Below are positions 41,038 through 51,602 of a stretch of 64,000 nt of DNA, one piece after another. Origin of the DNA: Dactylosporangium roseum (GTDB lineage Bacteria > Actinomycetota > Actinomycetes > Mycobacteriales > Micromonosporaceae); NCBI RefSeq assembly GCF_025264685.1, contig NZ_CP073721.1, forward strand, positions 4,021,001 to 4,085,000, given 5' to 3'. The notes under the pieces were generated by a model. The model ran no database searches. It was not told the DNA's origin and was given only the letters and a program-made list of their open reading frames with translations. The stretch's first letter is position 1; each line of letters opens with the position of its first letter. Position numbers and translations under genes: made by a program.

Positions 41038-41547
41038 TCACGGCAGGCTGCCGGTGACGCAGAGCATGACGGGGGCCGGGCCCTTGAGCGTCGTCGCGGT
41101 GAAGCCGGCCGCCGAGAGGGACGCCGCCACCGACCGTGCGATCGCGGCGGTCCGGTCCGGCGACGGGGTCTCGTAGAACAACCGTAGCGGCGCGCCGGGC
41201 TTCAGCAGCGACGCCAGCACCGCCAGCTCCGGACCCGCCGTGCCGGTCCAGAACAGGTTCACGTTCACCGCGAAGATCTTGTCGTACTGACGGCCGAGGG
41301 TGGCGGCGATGGTGAGGTCGCCCTGCACCACGCGCGCCCGGCCGGCGGCCACGTGCGCGGCGTTGCGCGCGGCCGTGCGCTGCACCGCCGTGGCCGAGCG
41401 GTCGACGGCGGTGATCGAGCCGGTGCCGAGCCGCGCGCAGACCAGCTCCACGGCCACGCCCGGACCGCAGCCGAACTCGAGGACGTGATCGTCCGGCCCG
41501 ACGTCGAGCACCTGCACCGCCCACCGGATCCGCTCAGGAACAGCCAC
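41038..41547 (-). CDS. SAM-dependent methyltransferase
   Basis: 169 residues. DVGPDDHVLEFGCGPGVAVELV is motif I, ITAVDRSATAVQRTAARNA is the acidic post-I loop, ARVVQGDL is motif II and YDKIFAVNVNLFW is the post-II region. The protein is short, with little beyond the Rossmann core, so the acceptor cannot be guessed. It is unlinked to a pathway. Confidence 0.85.
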   Translation of the reverse strand: MAVPERIRWAVQVLDVGPDDHVLEFGCGPGVAVELVCARLGTGSITAVDRSATAVQRTAARNAAHVAAGRARVVQGDLTIAATLGRQYDKIFAVNVNLFWTGTAGPELAVLASLLKPGAPLRLFYETPSPDRTAAIARSVAASLSAAGFTATTLKGPAPVMLCVTGSLP

Positions 41548-41682
41548 CCGACGACCCTACCGAAGAGTTTGGATGTTTTGCGGCGTTCGGAACGGGGAGG
41601 GAGGGGTCACCTCGGGGCCGGGCCATGGATCGAGCGGACGCGTGGCCGGTGTCCCGCACCTCAGGAAGGGACACGCAGCCGT

Positions 41683-42726
41683 ATGTCCGCGCACCACACG
41701 CGCCGCGACCGGGGCCAGGGTACGATCGCGCTCGTCGCGGTGCCGCTCGCGCTCGGGCTCGTCCTGGTCGTGGCGCTCGCCAGATACGTCACGCAGACCA
41801 GCGAGCACCGGACGCCCGAGGCGCGCGCCACGCCGACCGCGGCGCCGGAGCCGGCCAGGCCGGTGTTCGACCCGGACGCCGGCGCGCCGCTGCCCACGAA
41901 CCGGGTCGTGGCGTTCTCCGCGGTGCCGGGCGCGGCGGTCACCGGCCCCGCGTACCAGCTCAGCGACGCCATGCTGACCCGGCTGCGCGACCAGGCGGCG
42001 CAGTACCAGGCCCTCGACCCGGCGCACCCCGTCGTCGCCGGCATCGATCTCGTGGTGAGCGTGCCCGACCGGTACCCGGGCGACGACGGCTCGTACCGCC
42101 ACCACGTCGACAAGGCCACCATCGACCGCTATGTCGAGTTCTGCAAGCGCAACGGACTGGTGCTGTTCCTGGACCTCAACTTCGGCTGGACCGACCCGCT
42201 GACCGAGCTCAACATCTTCAGCCACTACCTCAGGCTGCCGTTCGTGCACGTTGCGATCGACCCGGAGTGGATGTTCCCGCGGCGCGACGGTGTGCCGGGC
42301 GTGAACCTGTCGAACGTGCGCGCGGCCGACCTCAACCCGCTCATCGACGCCGTCGCCGACCTGCCGGAGCGGTACCAGGTGCCGCGCAAGATGTTCCTGA
42401 TCCACCAGTACCGTCCCGACGGCGACGGTCTCGCGGACCCGTACGACCCGGCCGAGGCCCTGATCGCGGACAAGCGGAACCTGCGCGACGACAGCCGGGT
42501 CGACGTCATCGTCCACGTGGACTCGGTGGGCGGCTGGCCCGGTGACATCGAGGTGAAGATCCGGCAGTACAGCGCGTGGGTCGCGCAGAGCATGCAGCGG
42601 CACGGCAACTTCCGCTACGGTGGACTCAAGATCTTCTATCAGCAGGAGTCGAAGCACAAGCTCATGACGCCCCGGCAGGTGATGGCCCTGCGGCCGCCGC
42701 CGATGGTGATCACCTATGGCAACTGA
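41683..42726 (+). CDS. Membrane-anchored TIM-barrel-like protein of unknown function
   Basis: 347 residues from ATG 41683 behind AGGAAGGG. A single N-terminal helix (TIALVAVPLALGLVLVVALAR) is followed by a Thr/Pro/Ala linker and a catalytic-looking domain: VVAGIDLVVSVPDRYPGDDGSY, LVLFLDLNFGW, FVHVAIDPEWMFP, FLIHQYRPDG, VIVHVDSVGGWPGD and GGLKIFYQQE. The spaced beta strands with acidic residues at their ends look like a (beta/alpha)8 hydrolase. It may work on the cell surface; no family is recognised. Confidence 0.7.
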   Translation: MSAHHTRRDRGQGTIALVAVPLALGLVLVVALARYVTQTSEHRTPEARATPTAAPEPARPVFDPDAGAPLPTNRVVAFSAVPGAAVTGPAYQLSDAMLTRLRDQAAQYQALDPAHPVVAGIDLVVSVPDRYPGDDGSYRHHVDKATIDRYVEFCKRNGLVLFLDLNFGWTDPLTELNIFSHYLRLPFVHVAIDPEWMFPRRDGVPGVNLSNVRAADLNPLIDAVADLPERYQVPRKMFLIHQYRPDGDGLADPYDPAEALIADKRNLRDDSRVDVIVHVDSVGGWPGDIEVKIRQYSAWVAQSMQRHGNFRYGGLKIFYQQESKHKLMTPRQVMALRPPPMVITYGN

Positions 42727-42861
42727 GGTCCGGGGCCGGCCGTCGTCGATGGCATGCCGGCGCGCCCGCTGACGGGAACGGCCGCATGAGCCGGCGCGCC
42801 GGCGCGGTGTTGGCATGAACAGGCGAGTCGCGCGGCCGGTGGGCGCGCGAAGCTCACAGGT

Positions 42862-43313
42862 ATGTCCTACGCCTGGCAGCAACCCTTCCCGGCACGCACG
42901 ACCGCGCCGGTCTCCCTGCATGTCGTCGCGATCTTCCAGTACCTCGGCGGCCTGGTCACGCTGGCGATCGGCGGCCTGTTCGCGCTGGCCGCGTTCGAGC
43001 TGGTTCCCGAACTGCACTACGACACCTCGACCGGCCGCTACGCCGACGTGAAGCCGGCCGCCGGCGTGATCTTCGCCGTCTTCGCGGTCGTCGGCCTCAC
43101 CGCGATCGTGCTGGGCCGCAAGGTGCAGCGCGGCCGCGACTGGGCCCGGATCGTGCTCACCGTGCTCAACCTGCTCAGCGTCGCCGCCGGCCTCTGGCAG
43201 GGGTACACCACCGGCCGCGCCTACGGCGCGACGCTCGTGTCGATCGCCCTGCCGCTGCTGTTCGTGGTGCTGCTCAACACCCGCGCCGCCCGGTCGTGGT
43301 GCCGCCACCGGAC

Positions 43314-43320
<7 letters not shown>
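42862..43320 (+). CDS. Small four-helix membrane protein
   Basis: 152 residues from ATG 42862. Four membrane segments, VVAIFQYLGGLVTLAIGGLFALAAF, AAGVIFAVFAVVGLTAIVLG, IVLTVLNLLSVAAGLW and ATLVSIALPLLFVVLL, with a short Tyr-containing loop (HYDTSTGRYADVK). Conserved hypothetical type common in actinobacteria; function unknown. It overlaps the convergent UvrA-like gene by 7 bases. Confidence 0.75.
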
Positions 43321-45731
<2,411 letters not shown>

Positions 45732-45807
45732 GCTCATCGTCTCCATCCGTTCGGCGCGGTCCGGCTCGGCTGCGGCCTCGGGCGGTTCGTTCCCTCGCGC
45801 CCGGCGC

Positions 45808-46164
45808 TCAGCGGTCCTGCAGCAGCCCGAGAACGTTACCGTCGGGGTCCGTGACCGTGGCCACCAGACGGCCGCTACCGACGTCACGCACCGGCTCGTT
45901 CACGGTGGCGCCCGCCGCCGTCACCTCGGCCAGCTTCGCCTCGATGTCCGGCACGTGCCAGTAGGCCACCGGGGAGGTCATGTTCTGCGGTCCACCGCGC
46001 GGCACCAGCCCGATGTGCTGACCCGCGACGTCGAACCCGACGTAGTAGGCGCTGTCGGCCTGCGGCGGGATGCCGAGCAGGGCGGTGTAGACCGCCTTGG
46101 CCGCCGCCAGGTCGGACACGGGATGCAGCACGGTCTTGATTCCCTGGGTGGCAGAGCTGGTCAT
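45808..46164 (-). CDS. VOC/glyoxalase family protein
   Basis: 118 residues from ATG 46164 with GGAGT upstream. IKTVLHPVSDLAAAKAVYTALLGIPPQADSAYYVGFDVAGQHIGLVP and PVAYWHVPDIEAKLAEVTAAGATVNEPVRDVG, then LVATVTDPDGNVLGLLQD, give one complete glyoxalase-like domain with His and Glu in ligand positions. It is separated from the UvrA2 gene by 76 bases on the same strand and may be cotranscribed with it (this gene first). Substrate unknown. Confidence 0.85.
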   Translation of the reverse strand: MTSSATQGIKTVLHPVSDLAAAKAVYTALLGIPPQADSAYYVGFDVAGQHIGLVPRGGPQNMTSPVAYWHVPDIEAKLAEVTAAGATVNEPVRDVGSGRLVATVTDPDGNVLGLLQDR

Positions 46165-46334
46165 GGTCACTCCTGCGGTTGTCGGTCCCAATTTACCCGG
46201 TTTGTCGCCGGCCGGGCTCGCGGACGAACGGAAGCCCGGAGCCGGACGGCTCGGTCGTCCTCGGCTTCAGGCTAGGTGCGGCTCGTGACCCCGCGCTTCT
46301 CGAATCCTGATCGGTTCGATCACCGGGGGAGCCG

Positions 46335-46775
46335 GTGGATCGCCTCGGTCGTCGCGGTGACCGTGCCGTGCGTGTCCGCCGGCCGGTGTGGAGTCCTGTG
46401 GTCGTTGTTGCCACCACAGGACTCCACGGCGCCCGGGAGGCGATCGGGCAGGCGGTGTGGTCCCGCTCCGGGCTGACGGTCGAGCGGGCCGACGGCGACG
46501 CCGTGCTGGTCCGGGCCGACGACCGCGGCGACACCGACCCCAGCGCGCGGGCCGGGTTCCGGCCCGACCGGAGGGTCGCCGGCATGCCGGCCCAGTGGCG
46601 CACCGAAAACCCGAAGGGCCTGTGGCTGCTGACCGGGTCGGCGCCGTTCAACCTGTTCATCGGCGGCGTCGACGTCAACCACGCCGACTGGCTCGACGCG
46701 GACGAAGCGGTCTGGTTCGCCGAACACATCCAGGCGAGCCGGGACCTGAACGACCCGGCGTCCCGGCCCCGCTAG
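46335..46775 (+). CDS. Hypothetical protein, start disrupted by a palindrome
   Basis: 146 residues if started at GTG 46335. The part from residue 33 on is protein-like: AREAIGQAVWSRSGLTVERA, MPAQWRTENPKGLWLLTG, APFNLFIGGVDVNHADWLDADEAVWFAEHIQASRDLN. The first 30 codons coincide with a palindrome (46388-46427) and have no such character, so the original N-terminus may be lost. No known family. Confidence 0.5.
   Translation: MDRLGRRGDRAVRVRRPVWSPVVVVATTGLHGAREAIGQAVWSRSGLTVERADGDAVLVRADDRGDTDPSARAGFRPDRRVAGMPAQWRTENPKGLWLLTGSAPFNLFIGGVDVNHADWLDADEAVWFAEHIQASRDLNDPASRPR
46388..46427. repeat. 15-bp-arm hairpin within a hypothetical gene
   Basis: GTGGAGTCCTGTGGT (46388-46402) is perfectly complementary to 46413-46427 around a 10-base loop. 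Only this copy is in the window. Its arm sequence differs from families A and B. Confidence 0.8.
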
Positions 46776-46785
46776 CGCCCGTGGG

Positions 46786-47364
46786 TCACAGCTCGATGCG
46801 GTGCAACCACAGGTGGCCCGGGGCGATCCGGGTCAGCGCCGCGTAGAGCCACGCGCGGCGGCCCGGGTCGAGCCGCGGCAGCGTCGCTTCGAAGTCGGCC
46901 TGGTCCTTCGGCCGGACCGCCTTAGCCTTGAACAGCAGCACGATCTCCGGCACCAGGTACGGCACCCCGGCGGCCGTGCGGCGGATGATGTCCCGATACG
47001 GCCGGCGGATGCCCGGGTCACGGCGGCAGATCCAGACGTCGCCGTCGTGGGGCTCACGGAACACGTCGAGGTGGTAGCGGTCGGTCTCCGGCGCGCGGAC
47101 CCAGGTCTGATGGTGCTGGTGGAACGCGGGGCTGTCCAGTGGCCACAGCTCCCCGCCGCCGGCCACCTCGAACACGAACCCCGGCAGCGCCGCCCGGATC
47201 TCGCCGAACGCCGCCGCCGGGACCGCGATCTCGATGTCCTCGTGCGGCCGGGTGTGCTCACCGCGCCACAGGTCGAGCGCCCAGCCGCCCGCGACGTACC
47301 AGGGCGACCGGACCTTCGCCAGCCGCCTGGCGACTTCGGCCGGCGGCCACGGGTTCCAGATCAC
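46786..47364 (-). CDS. Nucleotidyltransferase-fold protein
   Basis: 192 residues. WYVAGGWALDLWRGEHTRPHEDIEIAVP contains the GG-W and paired acidic residues (HEDIEI) of the minimal nucleotidyltransferase fold used by aminoglycoside adenylyltransferases. HLDVFREPHDGDVWICRR and YLVPEIVLLFKAKAVRPKDQADFEATLPRLD follow, which resemble the LinB/aadA-like small NTase group with a helical C-terminal part. Substrate unknown; antibiotic or toxin-system roles are possible. No antitoxin partner is seen. Confidence 0.8.
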   Translation of the reverse strand: MIWNPWPPAEVARRLAKVRSPWYVAGGWALDLWRGEHTRPHEDIEIAVPAAAFGEIRAALPGFVFEVAGGGELWPLDSPAFHQHHQTWVRAPETDRYHLDVFREPHDGDVWICRRDPGIRRPYRDIIRRTAAGVPYLVPEIVLLFKAKAVRPKDQADFEATLPRLDPGRRAWLYAALTRIAPGHLWLHRIEL

Positions 47365-47602
47365 CCGGGGAGTCTATGGCGACCCGCCCGATCCGGTTGC
47401 CCCTGGCGCCCGAGACCCGGTCACTTGCCGCCGTCACGGACGAGCGGCAGCTCGCGCCCCCGGCCGCTGCCACGGGGGTTCTCCCCGCACGACGAGCGGT
47501 TGTGCCGTTCTCGACACGTCAGCCGGGCAACTGGCAGAAACCTTGCGGGATCGGTCCGCAGCGGGCCTCGTGCCCGCCGCCACGGGCGGGGATGCTGGTC
47601 CG

Positions 47603-48181
47603 ATGAGTGATCGTCCACAGGCGAACGACGCCACCTACGTGCTGCTCAACACCGGCTACCTCGGGCGTGGCGTCGCCAGCACGGTCGCCCTCGTCCGCGA
47701 CGGCGACACGCTGCTCGTCACCGACCCCGGCATGGTCAGCGACCGGGAGCTCATCCTCGCGCCGCTGCGCGAGCTCGGGGTGGCGCCGGAGGCCGTCACC
47801 GACGTGGTCTTCAGCCACCACCACCCCGACCACACCCTGAACGCGGCGCTGTTCCCCAACGCCCGCTTCCACGACCACTGGGCGATCTACCACGGTGACC
47901 GGTGGGAGGACCGGGACGCGGAGGGGTGGCAGCTTTCCCCGTCGGTGCGGCTGATCCGGACACCGGGCCACACGCCGGAGGACATCACGACCCTGGTCGG
48001 CACCGCCGGCGGCGTGGTCGCGTTCACCCACCTGTGGACCACGCCGACCTCGGCCGACGACCCGTACGCCACCGACCTGGACGCCCTGCACGCGGGCCGG
48101 GAACGGGTGCTGGCGGTGGCGGACGTCGTGGTGCCCGGCCACGGACCGGCCTTCGTGCCGGACGGGAACACCCCGCGCTGA
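47603..48181 (+). CDS. Metallo-beta-lactamase fold hydrolase (MBLAC1-like)
   Basis: 192 residues from ATG 47603. The metal motif is VVFSHHHPDHTLN; a second His lies in RTPGHTPEDI, and the end VVPGHGPAF supplies another. LLVTDPGMVSDRELI and ALFPNARFHDHWAIYHGD complete the family. Substrate unknown; esters or phosphodiesters are usual. Residues upstream of the ATG in the same frame are protein-like, so a remnant of an older gene may precede it. Confidence 0.88.
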   Translation: MSDRPQANDATYVLLNTGYLGRGVASTVALVRDGDTLLVTDPGMVSDRELILAPLRELGVAPEAVTDVVFSHHHPDHTLNAALFPNARFHDHWAIYHGDRWEDRDAEGWQLSPSVRLIRTPGHTPEDITTLVGTAGGVVAFTHLWTTPTSADDPYATDLDALHAGRERVLAVADVVVPGHGPAFVPDGNTPR

Positions 48182-48447
48182 CCACCTGAGGCCGCCCGAC
48201 CTGGCCGGCGCCTTCCGGCCGGTGGCGGTCGCGCTCACCGTCCCCGCCGGCCTGGTCGGCGTCCGGAACCTGCTCACCCGGCTGCGGTCGCAGGCGGTGC
48301 GTGCCGCCCGCCGGCCTCTCGCGGACCCGCCTGCCGACCGAGGGTGACCGATCCGGCACGTGCGGTCTTGAGTGGTAGGCGCCGATTCGCGGTGGGCTGG
48401 GCGGGTGGCTTAGGGTCCGTGTGCATGAACGCCGACGGGACGCCGAC

Positions 48448-49569
48448 GTGAGTGCCGACAACTTCGCCGCCGGGCACCAGGACGACAGCGTGGCCGACAC
48501 CGCTGCCAAGCCCGTGGACGAGGGCGACGCCCTCGGCGGGGAGACGGTGGTCGTCGGGAGTGTCGGCGACGGTTCCGGTGGTGAGACGGTGGTCGTCGCG
48601 GACGTCGGCAAGGGCGACGCCCTGGGCGGGGAGACGGTCGTCATCCGGCACTCGGGCGCGGACGGCCCGGTTGCCGCGGATGCGGGTGGTCCGGTGGGCG
48701 TGATCACCGGTGGCGCTGTTGCCCCCGGACCCGTCGCCCGGCGCCGGTATCTGCGGTGGGCGGTCCCCGCCGCGGCCGGGATTCTCCTCGCCGCGGTGCT
48801 GTCGATCGTGCTGGTCACGCAGGTCGGCGGCAACGCCGCCTGCGCCGCGCCGATCAGCGGCAAGGCGTCGTACTACACCACCAACCGCAACGGTATGTGC
48901 AACCTCGGCGCGCCGTCCACCGACGCCTACGTGGCGATCGGCCCGGCCGAATACGCGGGCGGATCCGCCTGCGGGTCGTATCTCACCGTGACCGGGCCCA
49001 ACGGCGCGACGACCACCGTGCAGGTCGTCGACCAGTGCCCGTCCTGCCCGCGCGGGAAGATCGACCTCAGCAAGGCGGCGTTCGGGCGGATCGGTGACCT
49101 CGGCGCCGGCATCATCCCGGTCACCTACGAGCCGGCCCGCGACCCCGAAGTGCCGGGGCCGCTGCGGGTGAAGCTCAAGGGCGGCACCAGCCGGTCGTCG
49201 CTCACCGCCGTCGTCGACAACCACGGCAACCCCCTCGCCGCGGTCGAGCTGCAGACGCCGACCGGCTGGACCCCGCTGCGCCGTGGCGCCGACAACGTCT
49301 GGACCGGCCCCTCCGGTGCCGTTCCGGCGCCCGTCACGCTGCGGATCTCCGACGTCCACGGACACCAGGCCGTCGTCGGCGGGCTCGCCCTCGGGCCGCC
49401 GGACTTCCAGCAGACCGGCACACACCTGTACGGTCCCGAGGCGTCGCCGTCGGCCGCGCCCTCGGAGTCGCCGTCGGCCGCGGCGGCCGCACCGTCGGCG
49501 GCAGCCACCGTCATCGCCGCCGACGCCTCAGGCGCGCCGGTCGGCGGACCGCCGACCCCCGCCTGCTGA
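48448..49569 (+). CDS. Expansin-like protein with membrane anchor and N-terminal repeats
   Basis: 373 residues from GTG 48448 (GTG 48421 possible). The cytoplasmic side carries GDALGGETVVV, GSGGETVVV and GDALGGETVVI, an imperfect triple repeat. A membrane helix (WAVPAAAGILLAAVLSIVLV) follows. The outer part has the double-psi beta-barrel of expansins: GKASYYTTNRNGMCNLG, GSACGSYLTVTGPNG, VQVVDQCPSCPRGKIDLSKAAF with the key Asp residues, then a second immunoglobulin-like domain (TSRSSLTAVVDNHGNPLAAVEL) and an Ala/Pro/Ser tail. Bacterial expansins loosen cellulose or bind peptidoglycan without cutting it. Confidence 0.85.
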   Translation: MSADNFAAGHQDDSVADTAAKPVDEGDALGGETVVVGSVGDGSGGETVVVADVGKGDALGGETVVIRHSGADGPVAADAGGPVGVITGGAVAPGPVARRRYLRWAVPAAAGILLAAVLSIVLVTQVGGNAACAAPISGKASYYTTNRNGMCNLGAPSTDAYVAIGPAEYAGGSACGSYLTVTGPNGATTTVQVVDQCPSCPRGKIDLSKAAFGRIGDLGAGIIPVTYEPARDPEVPGPLRVKLKGGTSRSSLTAVVDNHGNPLAAVELQTPTGWTPLRRGADNVWTGPSGAVPAPVTLRISDVHGHQAVVGGLALGPPDFQQTGTHLYGPEASPSAAPSESPSAAAAAPSAAATVIAADASGAPVGGPPTPAC

Positions 49570-49597
49570 CGCGACCACCCGTGCCAGCCCAGGGCGC

Positions 49598-49691
49598 GGA
49601 CCGCGCCGGTGCGGCACCACGCCAGGGCGAGCCGGCCGCCGGTGACGCCGAGGTCCGCGGCAAGCTCGGCGATCGTCGACAAGCGGGCTTC
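49598..49691 (-). pseudogene. Fragment of an aldo/keto reductase-like gene
   Basis: About 30 codons read TIAELAADLGVTGGRLALAW, the helix found near the C-terminus of aldo/keto reductases, and then drift into unrelated residues. The fragment begins near the palindrome at 49704-49771, beyond which no reductase sequence is found. A short-match call, so tentative. Confidence 0.35.
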
Positions 49692-49703
49692 GGAGCCGGA
49701 CGA

Positions 49704-49771
49704 CCAGTTTCATGATCGTGGAGCGTTTGTGCAGCCACAGGTGCACAAACGCTCCACGATCATGAAACTGG
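49704..49771. repeat. Perfect 30-bp-arm hairpin between two gene fragments
   Basis: Arm 49704-49733 begins CCAGTTTCATGATCGTGG and is perfectly complementary to 49742-49771, around an 8-base loop. It resembles families A and B in size and in the CATGATC core, but has its own arm sequence. It lies exactly between the truncated aldo/keto reductase and phosphoesterase fragments. Confidence 0.9.
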
Positions 49772-49789
49772 TGGCCGAACCGCCCGGCC

Positions 49790-50008
49790 GGCCTGCCCTA
49801 CCATGACGGGGAGCCGGGCACCGCCTACTGGGCGTTGCTCGGGCCGGACGTCGAACTGCGGCGGACCGCGTTCGACGTCACGGCCGCGATCGAGCGCTGC
49901 CGCAGTGTCGGCGACCCGGCCGCGGAGCGGATCGCCGGCCTGCTCACCGGGCCGCCGACGGTCGCGGAGCTGACCGCCCACGCGGAGGCGCTCAGGTTTT
50001 CTGACTGA
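49790..50008 (+). pseudogene. C-terminal remnant of a metallophosphoesterase
   Basis: 72 codons read GLPYHDGEPGTAYWALLGPD, then VELRRTAFDVTAAIERC and a helical tail ending in TGA at 50006. The beginning corresponds to the final strand region (NPGSVGLPYDG type) of YfcE/CpdA-like phosphoesterases. All catalytic motifs are missing, and no start codon precedes it after the palindrome. It overlaps the convergent membrane gene end by 17 bases. Confidence 0.55.
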
Positions 50009-51080
50009 CGGCGGCGGGCTGCGGGCGGGGAAGTGCGGCGAGCGCCAGCCCCAGCAGGGCGGCACCGGTGCCGACGAGGAACGGCAGGGACAGGGCGGGC
50101 TGGCCGAGCCACTCCCAGAGCGGGTGCCACGACGGGTGCGGCTCGTCGAGGTGGTGTGCCACCATCGACGGTACCGCCACCAGCGCCGGCGCCCACCACA
50201 GCGCCATGACCACGCCGAACAGCGCCAGCGCCGGGCCGCGGGCCGGATGGCCGGGCTCGGTGCGGCGGCTCGCCCAGCCGAACAGCAGGAACGCGACCGT
50301 GGCGGTGAGGAGGCCCCCGGCGACGCCGAACGGGTACACCGCGAACGGCGTCGCCCGCTGGAACTGCGCCGTCATGAAGGTGTTGTGCACTGTGGACTCG
50401 AAGTCCACCCGCAGGGAGAACGTCGTGTCGCCGCGCTCGGCGACGATGGTCGTGGAGGTGGGAATCTTCTCCGGGTCGCAGGGCGGGCCGATGCAGTCGT
50501 ACAGGTTCTGGATGATCGGCGGGTAGACCGTCCATCCCTGTGCGCGCAGGTTGTCGGTGGCCTGGTCGACGATCCGCTGCGGCGGCACGGCCGGCACGCC
50601 GTTGACTCCGCCGCCGACCGACGCGAGCCCGTATTCGCCCCCGTCGCCGAGCAGCAGGTCGTCGACCGCGGCCCAGCTCAGCGGCGAGCCGTAGATGACG
50701 AACATGGCGGGCGCGTCCTGGACCCCGGCGAACCGCTGCCCGGGCACGATCCCGGCGAGCATCGCCTCGGCCTCGGCGGCGCTCGGCAGCGGCCGGGCCG
50801 TCTCCCACGCGAGCCGGGTTGCGAACGCGGCGCCGAACACGCCGCTGATGACGGTGGCGAGGACGGCCCAGAGGACGACGGATCGGCTGGCCGGCCTGCC
50901 TATCCGGGCCCGCAGCCCGTGCCGGACCAGGTCGGCGGTCTCCCGCAGGGTCGGCCGGGTCCGTCCCGGCGGCGCGGCCTCGAGGAGCGTGCCGAGCAGT
51001 TCGTCGCCGCGAGATCGGCGGTACGCGCGAGGATAGGCGAACATCCGCCGCCGGTACCGGCGGGCGAGCGGGCCGGTCAT
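49992..51080 (-). CDS. Membrane protein coupled to a PadR regulator
   Basis: 362 residues from ATG 51080. The beginning MTGPLARRYRRRMFAYPRAYRRSRGDELLGTLLEAA is the cytoplasmic segment often seen in permease-like partners of PadR regulators. Helices follow near VVLWAVLATVISGVFGAAFAT, FAVYPFGVAGGLLTATVAFLLFG, ALALFGVVMALWWAPALVAVPSM and LSLPFLVGTGAALLGLALAAL; a large outer loop (residues about 110-240, with CIGPPC) separates the first two. The start shares one base with the PadR stop (TGATG), so both are translated together. Function unknown. Confidence 0.75.
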   Translation of the reverse strand: MTGPLARRYRRRMFAYPRAYRRSRGDELLGTLLEAAPPGRTRPTLRETADLVRHGLRARIGRPASRSVVLWAVLATVISGVFGAAFATRLAWETARPLPSAAEAEAMLAGIVPGQRFAGVQDAPAMFVIYGSPLSWAAVDDLLLGDGGEYGLASVGGGVNGVPAVPPQRIVDQATDNLRAQGWTVYPPIIQNLYDCIGPPCDPEKIPTSTTIVAERGDTTFSLRVDFESTVHNTFMTAQFQRATPFAVYPFGVAGGLLTATVAFLLFGWASRRTEPGHPARGPALALFGVVMALWWAPALVAVPSMVAHHLDEPHPSWHPLWEWLGQPALSLPFLVGTGAALLGLALAALPRPQPAAVSQKT

Positions 51081-51409
51081 CACGCGGTCCGGGGGCGGGC
51101 GGCGCGGAGGCGGGCCTCGGCGGCGGTGGTCAACTGACGCAGGCGGGCGGTCTCGGCCCGCAGGGCGGTGAGCCCTTCGGCGGTGAGCCGGTAGTAGCGC
51201 CGCATCCTTCCGTCGACCTCCTCGTCGTGGTCGTGCTCGACCAGGCCCTCCGCGGTGAGCCGGTCGAGCGCGGTGTAGAGCGTGCCGGTGAGCAGCCGGA
51301 CCCGCCCGCCGGACAGGTCCTCGACCTCCCGCACGATGCCGTAACCATGCCGGGGTCCGTCGGCCAGGGCCGTGAGGATGAGGAACGTCGGTTCGCGCAT
51401 TGTCGCCAT
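51080..51409 (-). CDS. PadR-family transcriptional regulator
   Basis: 109 residues. MREPTFLILTALADGPRHGYGIVREVEDLSGGRVRLLTGTLYTALDRLTAEGLVEHDHDEEVDGRMRRYYRLT is the full winged helix of PadR subfamily 2, with a short coiled C-terminus for dimerisation. It is the first gene of a two-gene operon with the membrane protein. PadR proteins repress their own operon and are released by small molecules or membrane signals. Start may be ATG 51400. Confidence 0.92.
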   Translation of the reverse strand: MATMREPTFLILTALADGPRHGYGIVREVEDLSGGRVRLLTGTLYTALDRLTAEGLVEHDHDEEVDGRMRRYYRLTAEGLTALRAETARLRQLTTAAEARLRAARPRTA

Positions 51410-51415
51410 ACCCGT

Positions 51416-51442
51416 ACCATATATAGATGATCAAGCTATGGT
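51416..51442. promoter_or_regulatory. Possible PadR operator
   Basis: ACCATA (51416-51421) and TATGGT (51437-51442) form an inverted repeat with a 15-base AT-rich spacer immediately upstream of the PadR start, in an otherwise GC-rich region. Dimeric PadR sites are of this size. Pattern match only. Confidence 0.4.
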
Positions 51443-51602
51443 CAAATGCGACACGGGCGAGCGGGGCGGCGGCGGTGCGGCCACCGCCACCCCGGCAACC
51501 GTGCCGCACCCGGGCCGGCACCCGGGTCGCACCGGACGCCGCCGAGGCTCGTAGGCGACGGCGGGGCACGGATGCCCCGCCCCTGGCTTCCGGCGGTGGT
51601 GC

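Noticed and set aside
46786..47364. Toxin-antitoxin system around the nucleotidyltransferase-fold gene
   Set aside because: Neither neighbour looks like a HEPN or other antitoxin partner, so the gene is listed alone.
47365..47602. Protein-like residues (QLAETLRDRSAAGLVPAA) before the metallo-hydrolase start
   Set aside because: The hydrolase fold begins normally at ATG 47603, and no signal or domain was seen in the extension.
48183..48346. About 50 protein-like codons after the metallo-hydrolase gene, ending at TGA
   Set aside because: GC-rich third positions suggest old coding sequence, but there is no start codon, no recognised motif and it is too short to call.
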